Below are positions 44,613-54,166 of a stretch of 64,000 nt of DNA, one piece after another. The first letter of the stretch is position 1, and each line of letters starts with the position of its first letter. The stretch lies in the NCBI GenBank assembly GCA_022561775.1, contig JADFQO010000005.1:1-64000 (forward strand). Direction: 5' to 3'. The translations under genes were made by a program, and so were the position numbers. This DNA is from Myxococcales bacterium (lineage in GTDB: Bacteria; Myxococcota_A; UBA9160; SMWR01). A model generated the notes under the pieces. That model did not search any database, was not told the DNA's origin, and saw nothing but the letters and a program-made list of their open reading frames with translations.

Positions 44613-45517
44613 GCGAGCAGTCCGGCGGCCAGCAGCGCCGCGAAGACGGCTTCGAGAGCCGCCGTTCGGGCGAGCGCGACGTTTAGCGTCGGACCATCGC
44701 TGGCCGTCGACACCGTACGGATCAACCACACCGCAAACGGGAGGGTTGCGAGAGGAAGGATCATCGTCGCCCGCGAGGCCCCAGCGAACCAGAGCCCAGG
44801 CAGCATCGCGTAGGCAAAGAGGAGCAGCCCCGCATACTCGAAGCGAGCCACCCGTCGACCGAAGCGCACGACGAGCGTGCGCTTTCCGACGCTGCGATCG
44901 GTGTCCACGTCGCGCAGGTTGTTGACGACGAGGACCGCAGCCGCCAACGCACCGATCGGAAGCGATCCCGCGAATACGATCGGCGGCAACGTCAGAGCTT
45001 GGACGTAATAGGTTCCGCAGACAGCGACGACGCCGAAAAAAGCAAAGACCGCGATGTCGCCGAAGCCGTGATAACCAAACGCGAATGGGCCGCCCGTATA
45101 AGCCAGGCCAGCGGCGATCGAAAGGACCCCGATCATTGCGATCGGCCAGCCACCAATTCCAACCAGATAGACACCGACGAGCGCAGCGCTCCCGAACGCC
45201 ACAGCGGCCCCAATCTTCATCTGTCGCGGCGTCAGCAATCCGAGCTGCGCTGCGCGCGGCGGTCCGACTCGAGCGTCCGTATCGGCTCCGCGCTCGAAAT
45301 CAAAGACATCGTTCGCAATGTTCGCGCCGATCTGGATCAACAACGCGCCCAGCAACGCGGCGGCAGCGGGCAAGGCGCGTCCCTGCCCATCCGCAACCGC
45401 CAACGCGGTCCCGACGGCCACCGGTGCCGCCGCCACGGGAAGTGTTCGCAGCCGCGCGGCGAGCAGCCAGGGTCCCCAGGCTCGGAACGCGCCGGGCGAT
45501 GTCCCTACGGAAGCCAC
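44609..45517 (-). CDS. menA: 1,4-Dihydroxy-2-naphthoate polyprenyltransferase
   Basis: 302 residues. UbiA superfamily with about eight hydrophobic helices and two Asp-rich motifs: [16 protein letters not shown] and [16 protein letters not shown], which chelate Mg-polyprenyl diphosphate. [18 protein letters not shown] is the usual MenA opening. It prenylates and decarboxylates DHNA to demethylmenaquinone in the membrane. Its start lies 13 bases inside menB's 3' end. Confidence 0.94.
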   Translation of the reverse strand: MASVGTSPGAFRAWGPWLLAARLRTLPVAAAPVAVGTALAVADGQGRALPAAAALLGALLIQIGANIANDVFDFERGADTDARVGPPRAAQLGLLTPRQMKIGAAVAFGSAALVGVYLVGIGGWPIAMIGVLSIAAGLAYTGGPFAFGYHGFGDIAVFAFFGVVAVCGTYYVQALTLPPIVFAGSLPIGALAAAVLVVNNLRDVDTDRSVGKRTLVVRFGRRVARFEYAGLLLFAYAMLPGLWFAGASRATMILPLATLPFAVWLIRTVSTASDGPTLNVALARTAALEAVFAALLAAGLLA

Positions 45518-46329
45518 GGAAATCGGGAGAAATCGGGCGGCCGCTTTTCGAGGTACGCGTCGCGACCCTCTTGTCCCTCCTCACTCATGTAGAAGAGCAT
45601 CGTCGCGTTGCCGGCGAGTTCCTGGAGGCCGACTTGCCCATCACAATCCGCGTTCAGCGACGCCTTCAAACAGCGGATCGCGATCGGGCTGCTCTGCAGA
45701 ATCTCGCGCGCCCAGGCGACGCCGGTCTCCTCGAGCGCATCGAGGGGAACCACTTCGTTCACCAGCCCCATGTCGAGCGCCTGCTGCGCGTCGTATTGCC
45801 GGCACAGGAACCAGATCTCGCGGGCCTTCTTCTGCCCGACGACCCGAGCCAGATACGAAGCGCCAAAGCCCCCATCGAAACTTCCGACCCGCGGCCCCGT
45901 CTGTCCGAAACGGGCATTTTCAGCCGCGATGCTGAGATCGCAGATCAGATGCAGGACGTGACCTCCGCCGATCGCGTAGCCCGCCACGAGCGCGATCACG
46001 GGCTTGGGGAGCGATCGGATCAGGCGCTGAAGATCCAATACATTGAGACGGGGCACCCCGTCTTCGCCAACGTATCCAGCGGATCCGCGTACCGTTTGAT
46101 CTCCACCCGAACAGAAGGCGTCCGGGCCCTCGCCGGTAAAGAGAACCGTGCCGACGCTCGGATCTTCGCGCACGCTCATGAATGCGTCGATCAACTCCAT
46201 CACCGTCTTGGGCCGAAAGGCGTTGCGCACCTCCGGGCGCGCGATCGTGATCTTCGCGATTCCGTCATCGCACTTTTCGAATCGTATGTCGGTGTAGTTC
46301 TTGACCGTCTTCCAGCTGATTGCGCTCAT
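45505..46329 (-). CDS. menB: 1,4-Dihydroxy-2-naphthoyl-CoA synthase
   Basis: 274 residues. Crotonase fold with MenB wording: [71 protein letters not shown], and the C-terminal [20 protein letters not shown] that completes a neighbour's active site. It performs the Dieckmann-type ring closure of OSB-CoA. Its ribosome site and start are duplicated just upstream (46326-46364). Confidence 0.96.
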   Translation of the reverse strand: MSAISWKTVKNYTDIRFEKCDDGIAKITIARPEVRNAFRPKTVMELIDAFMSVREDPSVGTVLFTGEGPDAFCSGGDQTVRGSAGYVGEDGVPRLNVLDLQRLIRSLPKPVIALVAGYAIGGGHVLHLICDLSIAAENARFGQTGPRVGSFDGGFGASYLARVVGQKKAREIWFLCRQYDAQQALDMGLVNEVVPLDALEETGVAWAREILQSSPIAIRCLKASLNADCDGQVGLQELAGNATMLFYMSEEGQEGRDAYLEKRPPDFSRFPWLP

Positions 46330-46364
46330 CTCGTCCTCGGTTGGTTCATGTCGTCCTCGGTTGG
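46326..46364 (-). repeat. Tandem duplication of the menB ribosome site and start, with a tiny overlapping leader frame
   Basis: On the minus strand CCAACCGAGGACGACATGA is followed by CCAACCGAGGACGAGATGA, a 20-base direct repeat. The first copy carries the menH stop and an ATG (46349) that opens MNQPRTR followed by TGA (46328-46326), overlapping the menB ATG (46329). So a seven-codon frame with its own GAGG site hands ribosomes to menB. Confidence 0.65.
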
Positions 46365-47239
46365 GTTTGGGGCGCCGCTTCTGCGGCGGAAAGCGGCGTC
46401 TTCTTCGAGACTTTCGCGTCTGCGAGAAAGCGACGTGCCAATTCCAGAAACGCCGCGGGATTGTCGGTGTGAGCCGAGTGCCCGGCCTCTGGCACGATTT
46501 CGACCCGCGCGTTCGGCAGCTCCTGGGACATTTGCACGGCGAGGGCCCGAAATTTCAGATCCTCCTCGCCGACCGCCAGGCAGATCGGGACAGCGATGCG
46601 CGCCAAAGCGCCGTGAACCGGCGGTTGCGCGCCGGCTCCCATGCCGCGCAGGCTCGCCGCGAGTCCGTGAGCGGAGTTCTCCAATCGCAGCTTTCGGGCT
46701 TCGGCGACGCCGCGCGCGCCCAGCCGCCGCTCATCCACCAAAAATGGTTGCGAAATCCAGAATTCGACGAACGCCTCGACGCCCTCGCGCTCGATACGTT
46801 CTGCGAGCGCCTCGTCATCGCGCGCGCGATCCATCCGCTGTTGGGGGTCGCGAAACCCGGCGCTCGCTCCCACCAAGAGCGCGGACGCTACCCGCGCGGG
46901 ATGAGCGACACAGAACGCCAGCGCCACGCGTCCGCCCATCGAATATCCGATCAGATGAGCGTCGTGCACATCCAGTTCCTCGAGGACCGATGCGAGCTGC
47001 CCGACACACGCCGCCATCGAGTAGGCGGCGGCATCTCGGGGAGCGGCACTGCGCCCATGGCCGACGAGGTCGACAGAGAGCGTTCGATGGCGATCGCTCA
47101 ATCCCCCTGCGACGCACGCCATCGCGCGCGCTGATCCGGTAAAGCCGTGAAGCAGGACAACCGGCGTTCCACTCCCCATTTCCGCTACGTGGAGCCGAAC
47201 ACCTCCCGCATCGATCATGTGCGACTGCAGTACACTCAC
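46346..47239 (-). CDS. menH: MenH-like alpha/beta hydrolase (SHCHC synthase)
   Basis: 297 residues. Alpha/beta hydrolase: [14 protein letters not shown] (oxyanion turn), [10 protein letters not shown], nucleophile [13 protein letters not shown], Asp near AVGEED, His in [12 protein letters not shown]. This is the pattern of MenH (SHCHC synthase, releases pyruvate from SEPHCHC). The start overlaps the menD stop (ATGA). The Ala/Thr-rich C-terminal tail is not part of the fold. Confidence 0.9.
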   Translation of the reverse strand: MSVLQSHMIDAGGVRLHVAEMGSGTPVVLLHGFTGSARAMACVAGGLSDRHRTLSVDLVGHGRSAAPRDAAAYSMAACVGQLASVLEELDVHDAHLIGYSMGGRVALAFCVAHPARVASALLVGASAGFRDPQQRMDRARDDEALAERIEREGVEAFVEFWISQPFLVDERRLGARGVAEARKLRLENSAHGLAASLRGMGAGAQPPVHGALARIAVPICLAVGEEDLKFRALAVQMSQELPNARVEIVPEAGHSAHTDNPAAFLELARRFLADAKVSKKTPLSAAEAAPQTQPRTT

Positions 47240-49071
47240 GGATTCCTGGTCTTAGGAGCGAGCGCTTCGCCCACGCAGTCACGAGCGAGTGCTTCGCACA
47301 CGCGGCGATCGATCTCCCGGTGGTGCGCCACGCTTCGATCGCGATCTACGGGAATCTCGACGACCGAGACACCCGGCGTCGCGAGAGCGCTCTTGAACGA
47401 TGCGCGGAAGTGTTCCCAGGAGCTGGCTCGTGCAAAACCCGCCCCGAAGCCGGCGATGATGCCGCCCAGATCCGCTCCGTGCGGTGTCCGGAAGTGCGTT
47501 TCAAAAACCTCCGGTTTGACCCGATCTGCAACGGGAAGGTAGGAGAAGATTCCACCGCCGTCGTTGTCGAATACGACGACGGCGAGATTCAACGAATGGC
47601 GCCGCGCAGCCTGCAACGCACCCACATCGTGAAGAAGCGCGAGATCCCCGGTGAGGAGCACGACCGGCTGGGATTGTGATGCCGCGGCTCCGAGCGCGCT
47701 CGAGATCATGCCGTCGATACCGTTGGCACCGCGATTCGCCAGCACCCGCAGCGATCGATTGGAAACCGGGAGAAAGGCATCGAGGTCGCGCACGGGCATG
47801 CTGTTCGACACATAGACGATTGCGCCATCGGGCAGGGCCTCGGCGAGTTCGCGAATCGCGCGAGGCTCGAAGAGCTCGTCCTCATCCGCGACGAGGCTCT
47901 CGATGACGCCCGCCGTGCAACGCTCGGCGCGCAGAAGCAGCTGCACCCAAGGCGACTCGCCCGTCGAACGCGATACGCGCCCGATCAGCGCATTGCAAAG
48001 CGCGAGGGGGTCGACCTGGAGAAACTCCGAAGCCAGATGGCTCGGATCGTTCCAACCCGCCTCGGGATCGACAAGGATCAAATGCTCCGGCGCGTGCCCC
48101 TCGAGCCAGAGCCGCTGCGACTTGCTGATCGGCGTTCCGCCGAAACGCAGCACGACTTCGGGCTCGAGGTAGCGGGCGACCCGCTCATCCCGCAGGAAGA
48201 GATCCGAGTTCCCCAGCACGGGCGCACGTTGGTTATGCGCGCCGGATCGCAACTGCGAGGTCGGATCGGCGAGGATTGGCCAGCCCAGCTCCGACGCGAG
48301 ATCTGCCAAAGCGGCGCAGAGCTCCGGTCCCGCGTCCATCGGACCGCAGGCAATTACACCGCGTTCGCACGAACGCGCGATCTCCACGAGCCGTTCGACA
48401 TCTTTCGGCCGTGGATCATCAGCACCACGACAGACTCGGGTGTAGGGCCGGCTGCCGCGATCGATGGCGCCGATCTCCGACTCGGCTGCGATCGAGGTCG
48501 GCTCGAGCGGATCGGGAAATGGCAGATTGAGGTGGACGGGGCCCGCCGGAGGGCCGCAAGCTGTGGCGACCGCTCGGCATCCCACTTCGCGCGCGTATCT
48601 CAGCATTCGACGGTCGGCACCGGGCACAGCGATCTCGGCAAACCAACGCACGTGTGTGCCGTAGAGGCGGACCTGGTCGATCGTCTGCCCCGCGCCCCAT
48701 TCGCGCAATTCGGGCGGCCGATCGGCGCTGAGTACGATCAACGGCACGTGGGCGTGGTAAGCCTCGATCACTGCTGGATAGAAGTTCGCCGCCGCCGTGC
48801 CGGATGTGCAGATGAGCGCGGCAGGCGCACGGGCCACCTTCGCGGCGCCGAGCGCAAAAAAACCCGCAGAGCGCTCGTCGATCTGCGACCAACAGCGGAG
48901 CGAAGTGTGCTGAGCGGCGGCAATCGCAAGGGCTGTGGAGCGCGACCCGGGGCAGATGCAGACCTCCCGCACACCGAAGCGAGCGAGTTCATCGACGAGC
49001 GCCGCGGCAAAAAGATGTGCCGGGTTCGCTCCGCGGTCCGGGACCGCGCTGGATTTCACCTCAGCGTGCAA
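47236..49071 (-). CDS. menD: 2-Succinyl-5-enolpyruvyl-6-hydroxy-3-cyclohexene-1-carboxylate synthase
   Basis: 611 residues from TTG 49071, with GGAG seven bases upstream inside the menF 3' end; GTG 49059 is an alternative. ThDP enzyme: VREVCICPGSRSTALAIA at the N-terminus, LICTSGTAAANFYPAVIEAY, NRGANGIDGMISSALGAA for the ThDP-phosphate and FDNDGGGIFSYLP for the Mg site. It condenses isochorismate with 2-oxoglutarate. Nearly abuts menF (one base). Confidence 0.95.
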   Translation of the reverse strand: MHAEVKSSAVPDRGANPAHLFAAALVDELARFGVREVCICPGSRSTALAIAAAQHTSLRCWSQIDERSAGFFALGAAKVARAPAALICTSGTAAANFYPAVIEAYHAHVPLIVLSADRPPELREWGAGQTIDQVRLYGTHVRWFAEIAVPGADRRMLRYAREVGCRAVATACGPPAGPVHLNLPFPDPLEPTSIAAESEIGAIDRGSRPYTRVCRGADDPRPKDVERLVEIARSCERGVIACGPMDAGPELCAALADLASELGWPILADPTSQLRSGAHNQRAPVLGNSDLFLRDERVARYLEPEVVLRFGGTPISKSQRLWLEGHAPEHLILVDPEAGWNDPSHLASEFLQVDPLALCNALIGRVSRSTGESPWVQLLLRAERCTAGVIESLVADEDELFEPRAIRELAEALPDGAIVYVSNSMPVRDLDAFLPVSNRSLRVLANRGANGIDGMISSALGAAASQSQPVVLLTGDLALLHDVGALQAARRHSLNLAVVVFDNDGGGIFSYLPVADRVKPEVFETHFRTPHGADLGGIIAGFGAGFARASSWEHFRASFKSALATPGVSVVEIPVDRDRSVAHHREIDRRVCEALARDCVGEALAPKTRNP

Positions 49072-49072
49072 T

Positions 49073-50515
49073 TCAGATCTCCATCAGCGGGGCGAGCATG
49101 GCGCGCAGCTTGAGTCGCGTTTCCCGGAGTTCGGCTTCAGGGTCGGATCCGTCGACGATCCCCGCCCCGGCGAACAGCCGCGCTTCATTGCCTCGCAAAA
49201 CGGCCGCGCGCAACGCGGCGTAGAATTCGCCGCCTCCTTCGGAGTCCGCAAACCCGATCGGACCGCTGTACCAACCGCGATCGAGATTCTCGTTGCGATT
49301 CAGCCAATCGAGAGCCGCCTCGCGCGGTGCGCCGGCGATCGCGGGCGTTGGATGGACCGAGCCCAACACCTCCAGGATCGATCGGCGCGCGCGCAAATGC
49401 CCCGTGATCGGCGTTTCGAGGTGTTGAATGTCCGGGAGGCGCATCAAGCGCGGTGACTCGCGAACTTCCAGCGCATCGCAATGCGGAGCGAGCGCATCGC
49501 AGAGCGCCCTCACCACGAACGCGTGCTCGCTCTGCTCCTTCTTGCTCTCTTGCAATTGACGACCGAACTCGAAGTCTTCCTCCGGGCTTCGACCACGTGG
49601 CGCGGAACCCGCCACCGAGGCCGTCTCGACCCGGCCGTCGACGAGGCGCACCAGGCACTCCGGTGTGGCACCCAGAAAGACGACGCCGGGCCGTGCAACG
49701 GCAAAGACCGCACAGCTGGGATGCGTCCGCCGCAACGTGTCCAACAGCGCGCACGGATCGTAATCGCCCTCTTCACGCAGCGAAATGGAGCGCGCCAGCA
49801 CCACCTTCTCGAAACCGCCGTCGGCGATCTCGCGCAGGGCCGCCTCGACCTGGGCGCGGTATTCGGCGTGCGTTCGGTCTGCACACGCGTGATAGTCGGG
49901 AGGGCCGCCGGCTTCCGCGATCGGCGCGGTCGACGCATCGATCAAGCTGCGATTGGCCAGGGAGCGTCCGACTTCATCGAGGCCAGCGCGCAGTTCGTCG
50001 CAGATTTCCCGCGCGCGGGTTCCGGATTGGACGGGTTGGGTGGGCTGGACGGATCGGACGAGGGTGCACCAACTCCGCCCTTCTGCGACGGTAAGCGTGA
50101 CCTCTGGCAGGACCAGGCGACTCGTCGGGAAATCTCGCCAATGCGGTTCGGTCGACGCAGCATTCGCAAACGCGAAGCCCCCGACGAGAAACGGCCCCGC
50201 TGCAGCTGGCGCGCCCTGCCCGAAGACGTGCAGGCGCGCAAAAAGGCGCTCGGCCCGCTCGGAAGCCTCCGCAAATCGCTCCTCTCCCTCCGCCTCGATC
50301 GCCCCAGCGCGACCGAACGCCGCGATCGAGCGCCCTTCTGCCGGTCGCTCCCAGTAGAAGCGGTCGGGCGCTTCGGAGGCTTCGAAGGCCGCCAGGGCAT
50401 CGCAGGGGGAGATTTCCGCCTGCAGTGCAGCCCACTGTGGTTCGCCCGTTCGCACGGCAGCATCCAACGCAGCCTGCGCGGCAGCTGCTAAATCCGCACT
50501 GTGTTTCACACTCAC
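49073..50515 (-). CDS. menF: Isochorismate synthase
   Basis: 480 residues from GTG 50515, whose GTGA overlaps the menG stop and which has GGAGGAAATC upstream. Chorismate-binding domain in the C-terminal half: FEKVVLARSISLR (catalytic Lys), FLGATPECLVRL, VAGSAPRGRSPEED, QHLETPITGHL, VHPTPAIAGAPREAAL, GWYSGPIGFAD, LFAGAGIVDGSDPEAE. It makes isochorismate, the first committed step. The long N-terminal part (about 200 residues) is typical of MenF/EntC. Confidence 0.94.
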   Translation of the reverse strand: MSVKHSADLAAAAQAALDAAVRTGEPQWAALQAEISPCDALAAFEASEAPDRFYWERPAEGRSIAAFGRAGAIEAEGEERFAEASERAERLFARLHVFGQGAPAAAGPFLVGGFAFANAASTEPHWRDFPTSRLVLPEVTLTVAEGRSWCTLVRSVQPTQPVQSGTRAREICDELRAGLDEVGRSLANRSLIDASTAPIAEAGGPPDYHACADRTHAEYRAQVEAALREIADGGFEKVVLARSISLREEGDYDPCALLDTLRRTHPSCAVFAVARPGVVFLGATPECLVRLVDGRVETASVAGSAPRGRSPEEDFEFGRQLQESKKEQSEHAFVVRALCDALAPHCDALEVRESPRLMRLPDIQHLETPITGHLRARRSILEVLGSVHPTPAIAGAPREAALDWLNRNENLDRGWYSGPIGFADSEGGGEFYAALRAAVLRGNEARLFAGAGIVDGSDPEAELRETRLKLRAMLAPLMEI

Positions 50516-51216
50516 GATTTCCTCCGGATCCCCGTCACGATCTGGGCAGCACCGAGAAACAAAGATCGGTGTTCGGCCTGTTCGAAACCCGCGTCTTCGA
50601 GCAGCGCGAGCAGTTCGCGCGTCGGGGGCAGGTAGACGGTCGATTTCGGGAGGTAGGCGTACGCGCTTCGATCCGAGAGCAGACCGCCCACCAGCGGGAC
50701 GATGCGATCGAAATAGAGTGCGTGCGCGGCGCGGATCAGAGCGGGACGCGGTCGGTCCACCTCGATGAACGCCACGCGCCCGCCCGGCTCCAACACCCGC
50801 GCCATTTCGCGGAAAATCGCCGGTAGACTGACAAAATTGCGCAGCGCGAAGCCGCACGTCACGACGGTCGCCCACTCGTCGGGTAGCGGCAGTGCTTCAC
50901 CGTCAGCCTGCAGGAGCGCGGTTTGAATGCCGCGGCGACGCGCTGCGCAGAGCATCTCGAACGCGAAATCCACGCCGACCACCTGCGCGCCGCGCGCTGT
51001 CGAGAGTTCGACCAGATCGCCAGTTCCACAGGCGAGGTCGACCACGCGATCCCCCCTGCCGACGCGTATCCGGTCCAACGCGTCGCGGCGCCAGCGCTGA
51101 TCGAGACCGGCGCTCAGCAACCGATTGAGGCAGTCGTAGCGCGGAGCGATCCGATCGAACATCGCACGCACGCGCGCGCCCTTCTCTTCGAGCGGCGGCA
51201 GGGGATCTAACGCCAC
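50512..51216 (-). CDS. menG: Demethylmenaquinone methyltransferase
   Basis: 234 residues; starts ten bases inside the MerR gene. UbiE/MenG class I methyltransferase: VRAMFDRIAPRYDCLNRLLS, SAM loop VVDLACGTGDLVEL, TCGFALRNFVSLPAIFREMA, RVLEPGGRVAFIEV, YLPKSTVYLPPTRELLALL. Within a men operon it methylates demethylmenaquinone; UbiE-type dual specificity cannot be excluded. Confidence 0.93.
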   Translation of the reverse strand: MALDPLPPLEEKGARVRAMFDRIAPRYDCLNRLLSAGLDQRWRRDALDRIRVGRGDRVVDLACGTGDLVELSTARGAQVVGVDFAFEMLCAARRRGIQTALLQADGEALPLPDEWATVVTCGFALRNFVSLPAIFREMARVLEPGGRVAFIEVDRPRPALIRAAHALYFDRIVPLVGGLLSDRSAYAYLPKSTVYLPPTRELLALLEDAGFEQAEHRSLFLGAAQIVTGIRRKS

Positions 51217-51959
51217 GTGATTTCGACGTCGAGTTGCGCGGATTCCGTCGCCGCCAACGCTTCCACCAGGGCGCCGTGCTCGTGTTTATCGCGGAATCGA
51301 TCGAGTGCGCGAGCGACGAGTGTGCGCTGAAAGTGAAGAGCGACCAGGCGCGTGACCTGGGGCAGCAGTTCCCTGAAGATGCGGGTCACGCTCTCGCCAT
51401 CGGCGTCAGCTCCGCGCTTGCGGATGCTCGTGTCGAAGAGATCGATCGCTGCGTCGCAGGCACCCTGGACGTTTTGCGCGTGACGGGTGGCGAGGTCCAA
51501 CAATTCCTGAAGCGGGATGCCGGCCTCGAGAAGCATGAGACCGGCCCGAGCCATCCCGAGATCTGCTTCGACGAAGCGCGACTCACCGTCCACGACGACC
51601 GGCTCGAAAAGCCCGGCGCGCTCGGCTGCGAGGATCATCCCCTCCGGCATGCCCGACTCGGCGGCGAACGCTTCGCGGCTGAGCGTGCGCTCTCCGACAC
51701 TCTCTTCGAGCAGCGCGGAGAGCAAGGGCTCTTCGGATTCACCGGCCGGCCGTTCGAGCACGCGCTGGATTTGAGAAAGCGAAAAGCCCTGTTGTTGGAG
51801 CGAGCGGATCCGCGTCAGACGCTCGAGGTGCAGGTCTGCGTAGACCGCGATGCGACCCTCGCGCCGGGGCGCCGGCAGCAGGCCGCGAGCCTGGTAGAAG
51901 CGCAGCGTGTCGACGGGCAGCTGCGCGGCTGCGGCGAGCCGCTCGACTCGATATTCCAT
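51207..51959 (-). CDS. MerR-family transcriptional regulator, first gene of the men operon
   Basis: 250 residues from ATG 51959 (GTG 51965 is two codons upstream). An N-terminal winged helix YRVERLAAAAQLPVDTLRFY, QARGLLPAPRREGRIAVYAD, HLERLTRIRSLQQQGFSLSQ is MerR-type. The C-terminal about 170 residues form a helical effector region repeating the MerR-like degeneration (AESGMPEGMILAAERAGLFE), without obvious Cys metal ligands. A dyad lies in the promoter just upstream, consistent with autoregulation and control of menaquinone synthesis. Confidence 0.88.
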   Translation of the reverse strand: MEYRVERLAAAAQLPVDTLRFYQARGLLPAPRREGRIAVYADLHLERLTRIRSLQQQGFSLSQIQRVLERPAGESEEPLLSALLEESVGERTLSREAFAAESGMPEGMILAAERAGLFEPVVVDGESRFVEADLGMARAGLMLLEAGIPLQELLDLATRHAQNVQGACDAAIDLFDTSIRKRGADADGESVTRIFRELLPQVTRLVALHFQRTLVARALDRFRDKHEHGALVEALAATESAQLDVEITWR

Positions 51960-51965
51960 GCGCAC

Positions 51966-51994
51966 ATTCTAAGAGTATTTACTCGTATCGACAA
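51966..51994 (-). promoter_or_regulatory. MerR-type promoter with dyad operator; probable leaderless start
   Basis: On the minus strand TTGTCG (51994-51989), a 17-base spacer and TAGAAT (51971-51966). The perfect dyad GAGTA-AA-TACTC occupies 51984-51973, inside the spacer, where MerR proteins bind. A start about six bases past the -10 falls at ATG 51959, so the mRNA would be essentially leaderless. Confidence 0.6.
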
Positions 51995-52020
51995 GTCATT
52001 TAAGATCAATAAGTTAGGGT

Positions 52021-52038
52021 TCCGGATTCGAATCTGGA
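52021..52038. promoter_or_regulatory. Near-perfect palindrome between the MFS and MerR genes
   Basis: TCCGGATTCGAATCTGGA is symmetrical except for one pair. It lies 60 bases upstream of the MerR gene start and is not followed by a T-tract, so an operator is more likely than a terminator. Tentative. Confidence 0.35.
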
Positions 52039-52049
52039 GCGCTGGGAAT

Positions 52050-53309
52050 TCAGCCGACGCCCACTGCGCGGCCGGCACGAGAGCGCGCGACCCGCGCGCC
52101 GCGCTCCACCCGGACCGCCAGAGGCAAGATCAGCAGCAGCGAGGCAACCGTCGAGCCCGCGATCACCGCCATCAACCAATCGCGGTCCATGTACTGAAGA
52201 ATTCGACCCGCCATCCCGGGACCGACCGCATAACCGAAATTCATTGCAGCCGCGGACGCTACGGCAACGCGACCCTTGCGATCGAGCGCGGCGGCGATCC
52301 CGATCTGATACGGCGAAACAAAATAGAAACCCACACCCCAGAAGAACCCCCCCGCCAGCAGCGTCCCGGTACCTGCAGCACCGATGTAGAGCCAGCGGCC
52401 GAGGGCGCTGAGCAAGGTTCCCACGACGATCGGCAAGACCCGACCCAGCCGCACACCGAGAAGCGCCGCGATGCCTCCACCCACCAGACCCATCAGCGTG
52501 GCGAAAGCGAGTATCTGGCTCGCGAGCGTGGGATCGACTCCGGCCTCGATCGGAAGGTTGTAGGCGAAACTCCAAAGCGCCTGTTCGCCCGCGGAGTAGA
52601 TAAACATCCCGGTAATGGCGATCAACGCCAGTAGACCGAACGGCTTCACGAATTCAGGCTCGGAGTCGCCGGGAGTGCCGGTCATCGCCCGGTCACCCCC
52701 AGTAGCCAGCCGGGCGCGCGCCGCATCGGGCTTTGGCGGAATCCAGAAGATGCACGGCAGGGCGGCAATGCAGAGCACGAGCAAGGCGCCGAAACCGAGT
52801 GGGTAATTTCCGCCTTCCACTACGCGGGGCAGCCCCACGGCGAGCAGTGCATAGAGCCCTCCTCCCATGGTCCAGATGATCGCGAAGATGCGCTCGGCGT
52901 CCTCCCGAGCAGCGATGGCCGCGTTGGCTCCAGAGATCGCAAGGCCCGACCCGACCCCGATCACGAGACGACCCGTGATCATCGCTGCATAGCTGACGCT
53001 GAACGCCGAGAGTACGAGACCCAGCGCAGCCACCAACATCCCAACCATGGCCAGCTTGCGGTGCGAAACGACCGGTACGTAGGGGGTGATCAGGGCCGAA
53101 GCCACCGCGAGCGCCAGCAGCTCGATCGTTCCGAGATCGCCCGCCTGGTGGTGGTCGAGGCCCGCGTCGATCATCGCCTGGACGATGATGGGTGCCGCCG
53201 CTGAGCCCAGATAGCCGATGCCCGAAGCCGCGGATGTCGCGAGGATAAAGCGGAATTCGCGCTTTACATAGAGGAGAAACCGATCCAGGCCCAACCAGAA
53301 CTCCGGCAT
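52050..53309 (-). CDS. MFS transporter
   Basis: 419 residues from ATG 53309. Twelve hydrophobic helices in two halves: FILATSAASGIGYLGSAAAP, ALITPYVPVVSHRKLAMVGM (motif A-like loop), ALGLVLSAFSVSYAAMITGR, a central loop around residues 200-225 (DAARARLATGGDRAM), then LLALIAITGMFIYSAGEQAL and FGYAVGPGMAGRILQYM. Substrate unknown. Confidence 0.82.
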   Translation of the reverse strand: MPEFWLGLDRFLLYVKREFRFILATSAASGIGYLGSAAAPIIVQAMIDAGLDHHQAGDLGTIELLALAVASALITPYVPVVSHRKLAMVGMLVAALGLVLSAFSVSYAAMITGRLVIGVGSGLAISGANAAIAAREDAERIFAIIWTMGGGLYALLAVGLPRVVEGGNYPLGFGALLVLCIAALPCIFWIPPKPDAARARLATGGDRAMTGTPGDSEPEFVKPFGLLALIAITGMFIYSAGEQALWSFAYNLPIEAGVDPTLASQILAFATLMGLVGGGIAALLGVRLGRVLPIVVGTLLSALGRWLYIGAAGTGTLLAGGFFWGVGFYFVSPYQIGIAAALDRKGRVAVASAAAMNFGYAVGPGMAGRILQYMDRDWLMAVIAGSTVASLLLILPLAVRVERGARVARSRAGRAVGVG

Positions 53310-53509
53310 CGTCCGCGTGATCCCATTCTCCAGCGATGACGCTCGGCTTTGACACAAGCGTTCGCCGATTTCAGCTTCGCTGGGGAGCGGTTTCAGCCTC
53401 GACCGGAATGCGGAACACTATCCCCCGTCGACGGGATTTTCGCAACAAGCCGAAACGTCCAGGCCACAGGCAGATGCCTCGCTCGGTCGCTCATTTTGAC
53501 CGATCGCGA

Positions 53510-54166
53510 TCACTCGAACACCGGCGTTTTGCGCCGTTCGATTCGCACGGCCACGAAGGCCTTGGTGAAGCCGAAGAAACGCTCCCGGTGAATCTCACAG
53601 TCCGGAAACAACTCTCGGAAAGTCGCGTAGTCGAGCAACCGCAACTCTCCGAGCATTCGATCCACCGACGCCCGCGACGGGCGGGTGATCCAACCCCAGA
53701 GCGTAAAATTCCGGACGAGGCGGCGCTGCCAGGAGAGCGGAAGAAAGTGGATGAACGGCGTGAGGAGGTGCGGCTCGAAGAAAAAACTTCGGGCCGGCGT
53801 CTGCACCCACAGCTGCCGGCCGACCCTTCGCAGCTCCTTCGCAAAGGCGCGCTGTGCATCGAGGGATCCGACGTGCTCGAGTACCGAATTCGAGAACGCG
53901 ATGTCGAAGCTCCGGTCGGGAAAATCCAGCCGCGTTCCGGATCCCTGAACCAGCGTGTAGTGGGCGCCGAGCCCGTCGGCTGCCAGTGGTTCGCTGTTGA
54001 GCAGCGTGATTGGGAACCTCGCGCCGATCTGCTCCCAGTTGTAGGGCGTGCCGCCGACATCGAGCACCGTGGTCTCGGCACTGGGCCGAAACGTCTCCAC
54101 GAAACGATTCATACGGCGTCTCCGAAATCCTCGGATCAGAAGTTCGTAGACGCGGTGCACATTCAC
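53510..54166 (-). CDS. SAM-dependent methyltransferase
   Basis: 218 residues from GTG 54166, overlapping the Gre-factor stop (GTGA); a shorter start is ATG 54112. Class I fold: TTVLDVGGTPYNWEQIGARF (glycine-rich SAM loop with unusual GGTPYN), LDFPDRSFDIAFSNSVLEHV, and FAKELRRVGRQLWVQTPARS. The C-terminal part (FFEPHLLTPFIHFLPLSWQR) is hydrophobic-aromatic, seen in lipid or sugar-acting methyltransferases. Substrate unknown. Confidence 0.82.
   Translation of the reverse strand: MNVHRVYELLIRGFRRRRMNRFVETFRPSAETTVLDVGGTPYNWEQIGARFPITLLNSEPLAADGLGAHYTLVQGSGTRLDFPDRSFDIAFSNSVLEHVGSLDAQRAFAKELRRVGRQLWVQTPARSFFFEPHLLTPFIHFLPLSWQRRLVRNFTLWGWITRPSRASVDRMLGELRLLDYATFRELFPDCEIHRERFFGFTKAFVAVRIERRKTPVFE

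Noticed and set aside
52019-52040. A TTCGAAT sequence resembling a tRNA T-loop
   Set aside because: The flanking stem allows only a six-base loop and no acceptor, D or anticodon arms can be formed around it.
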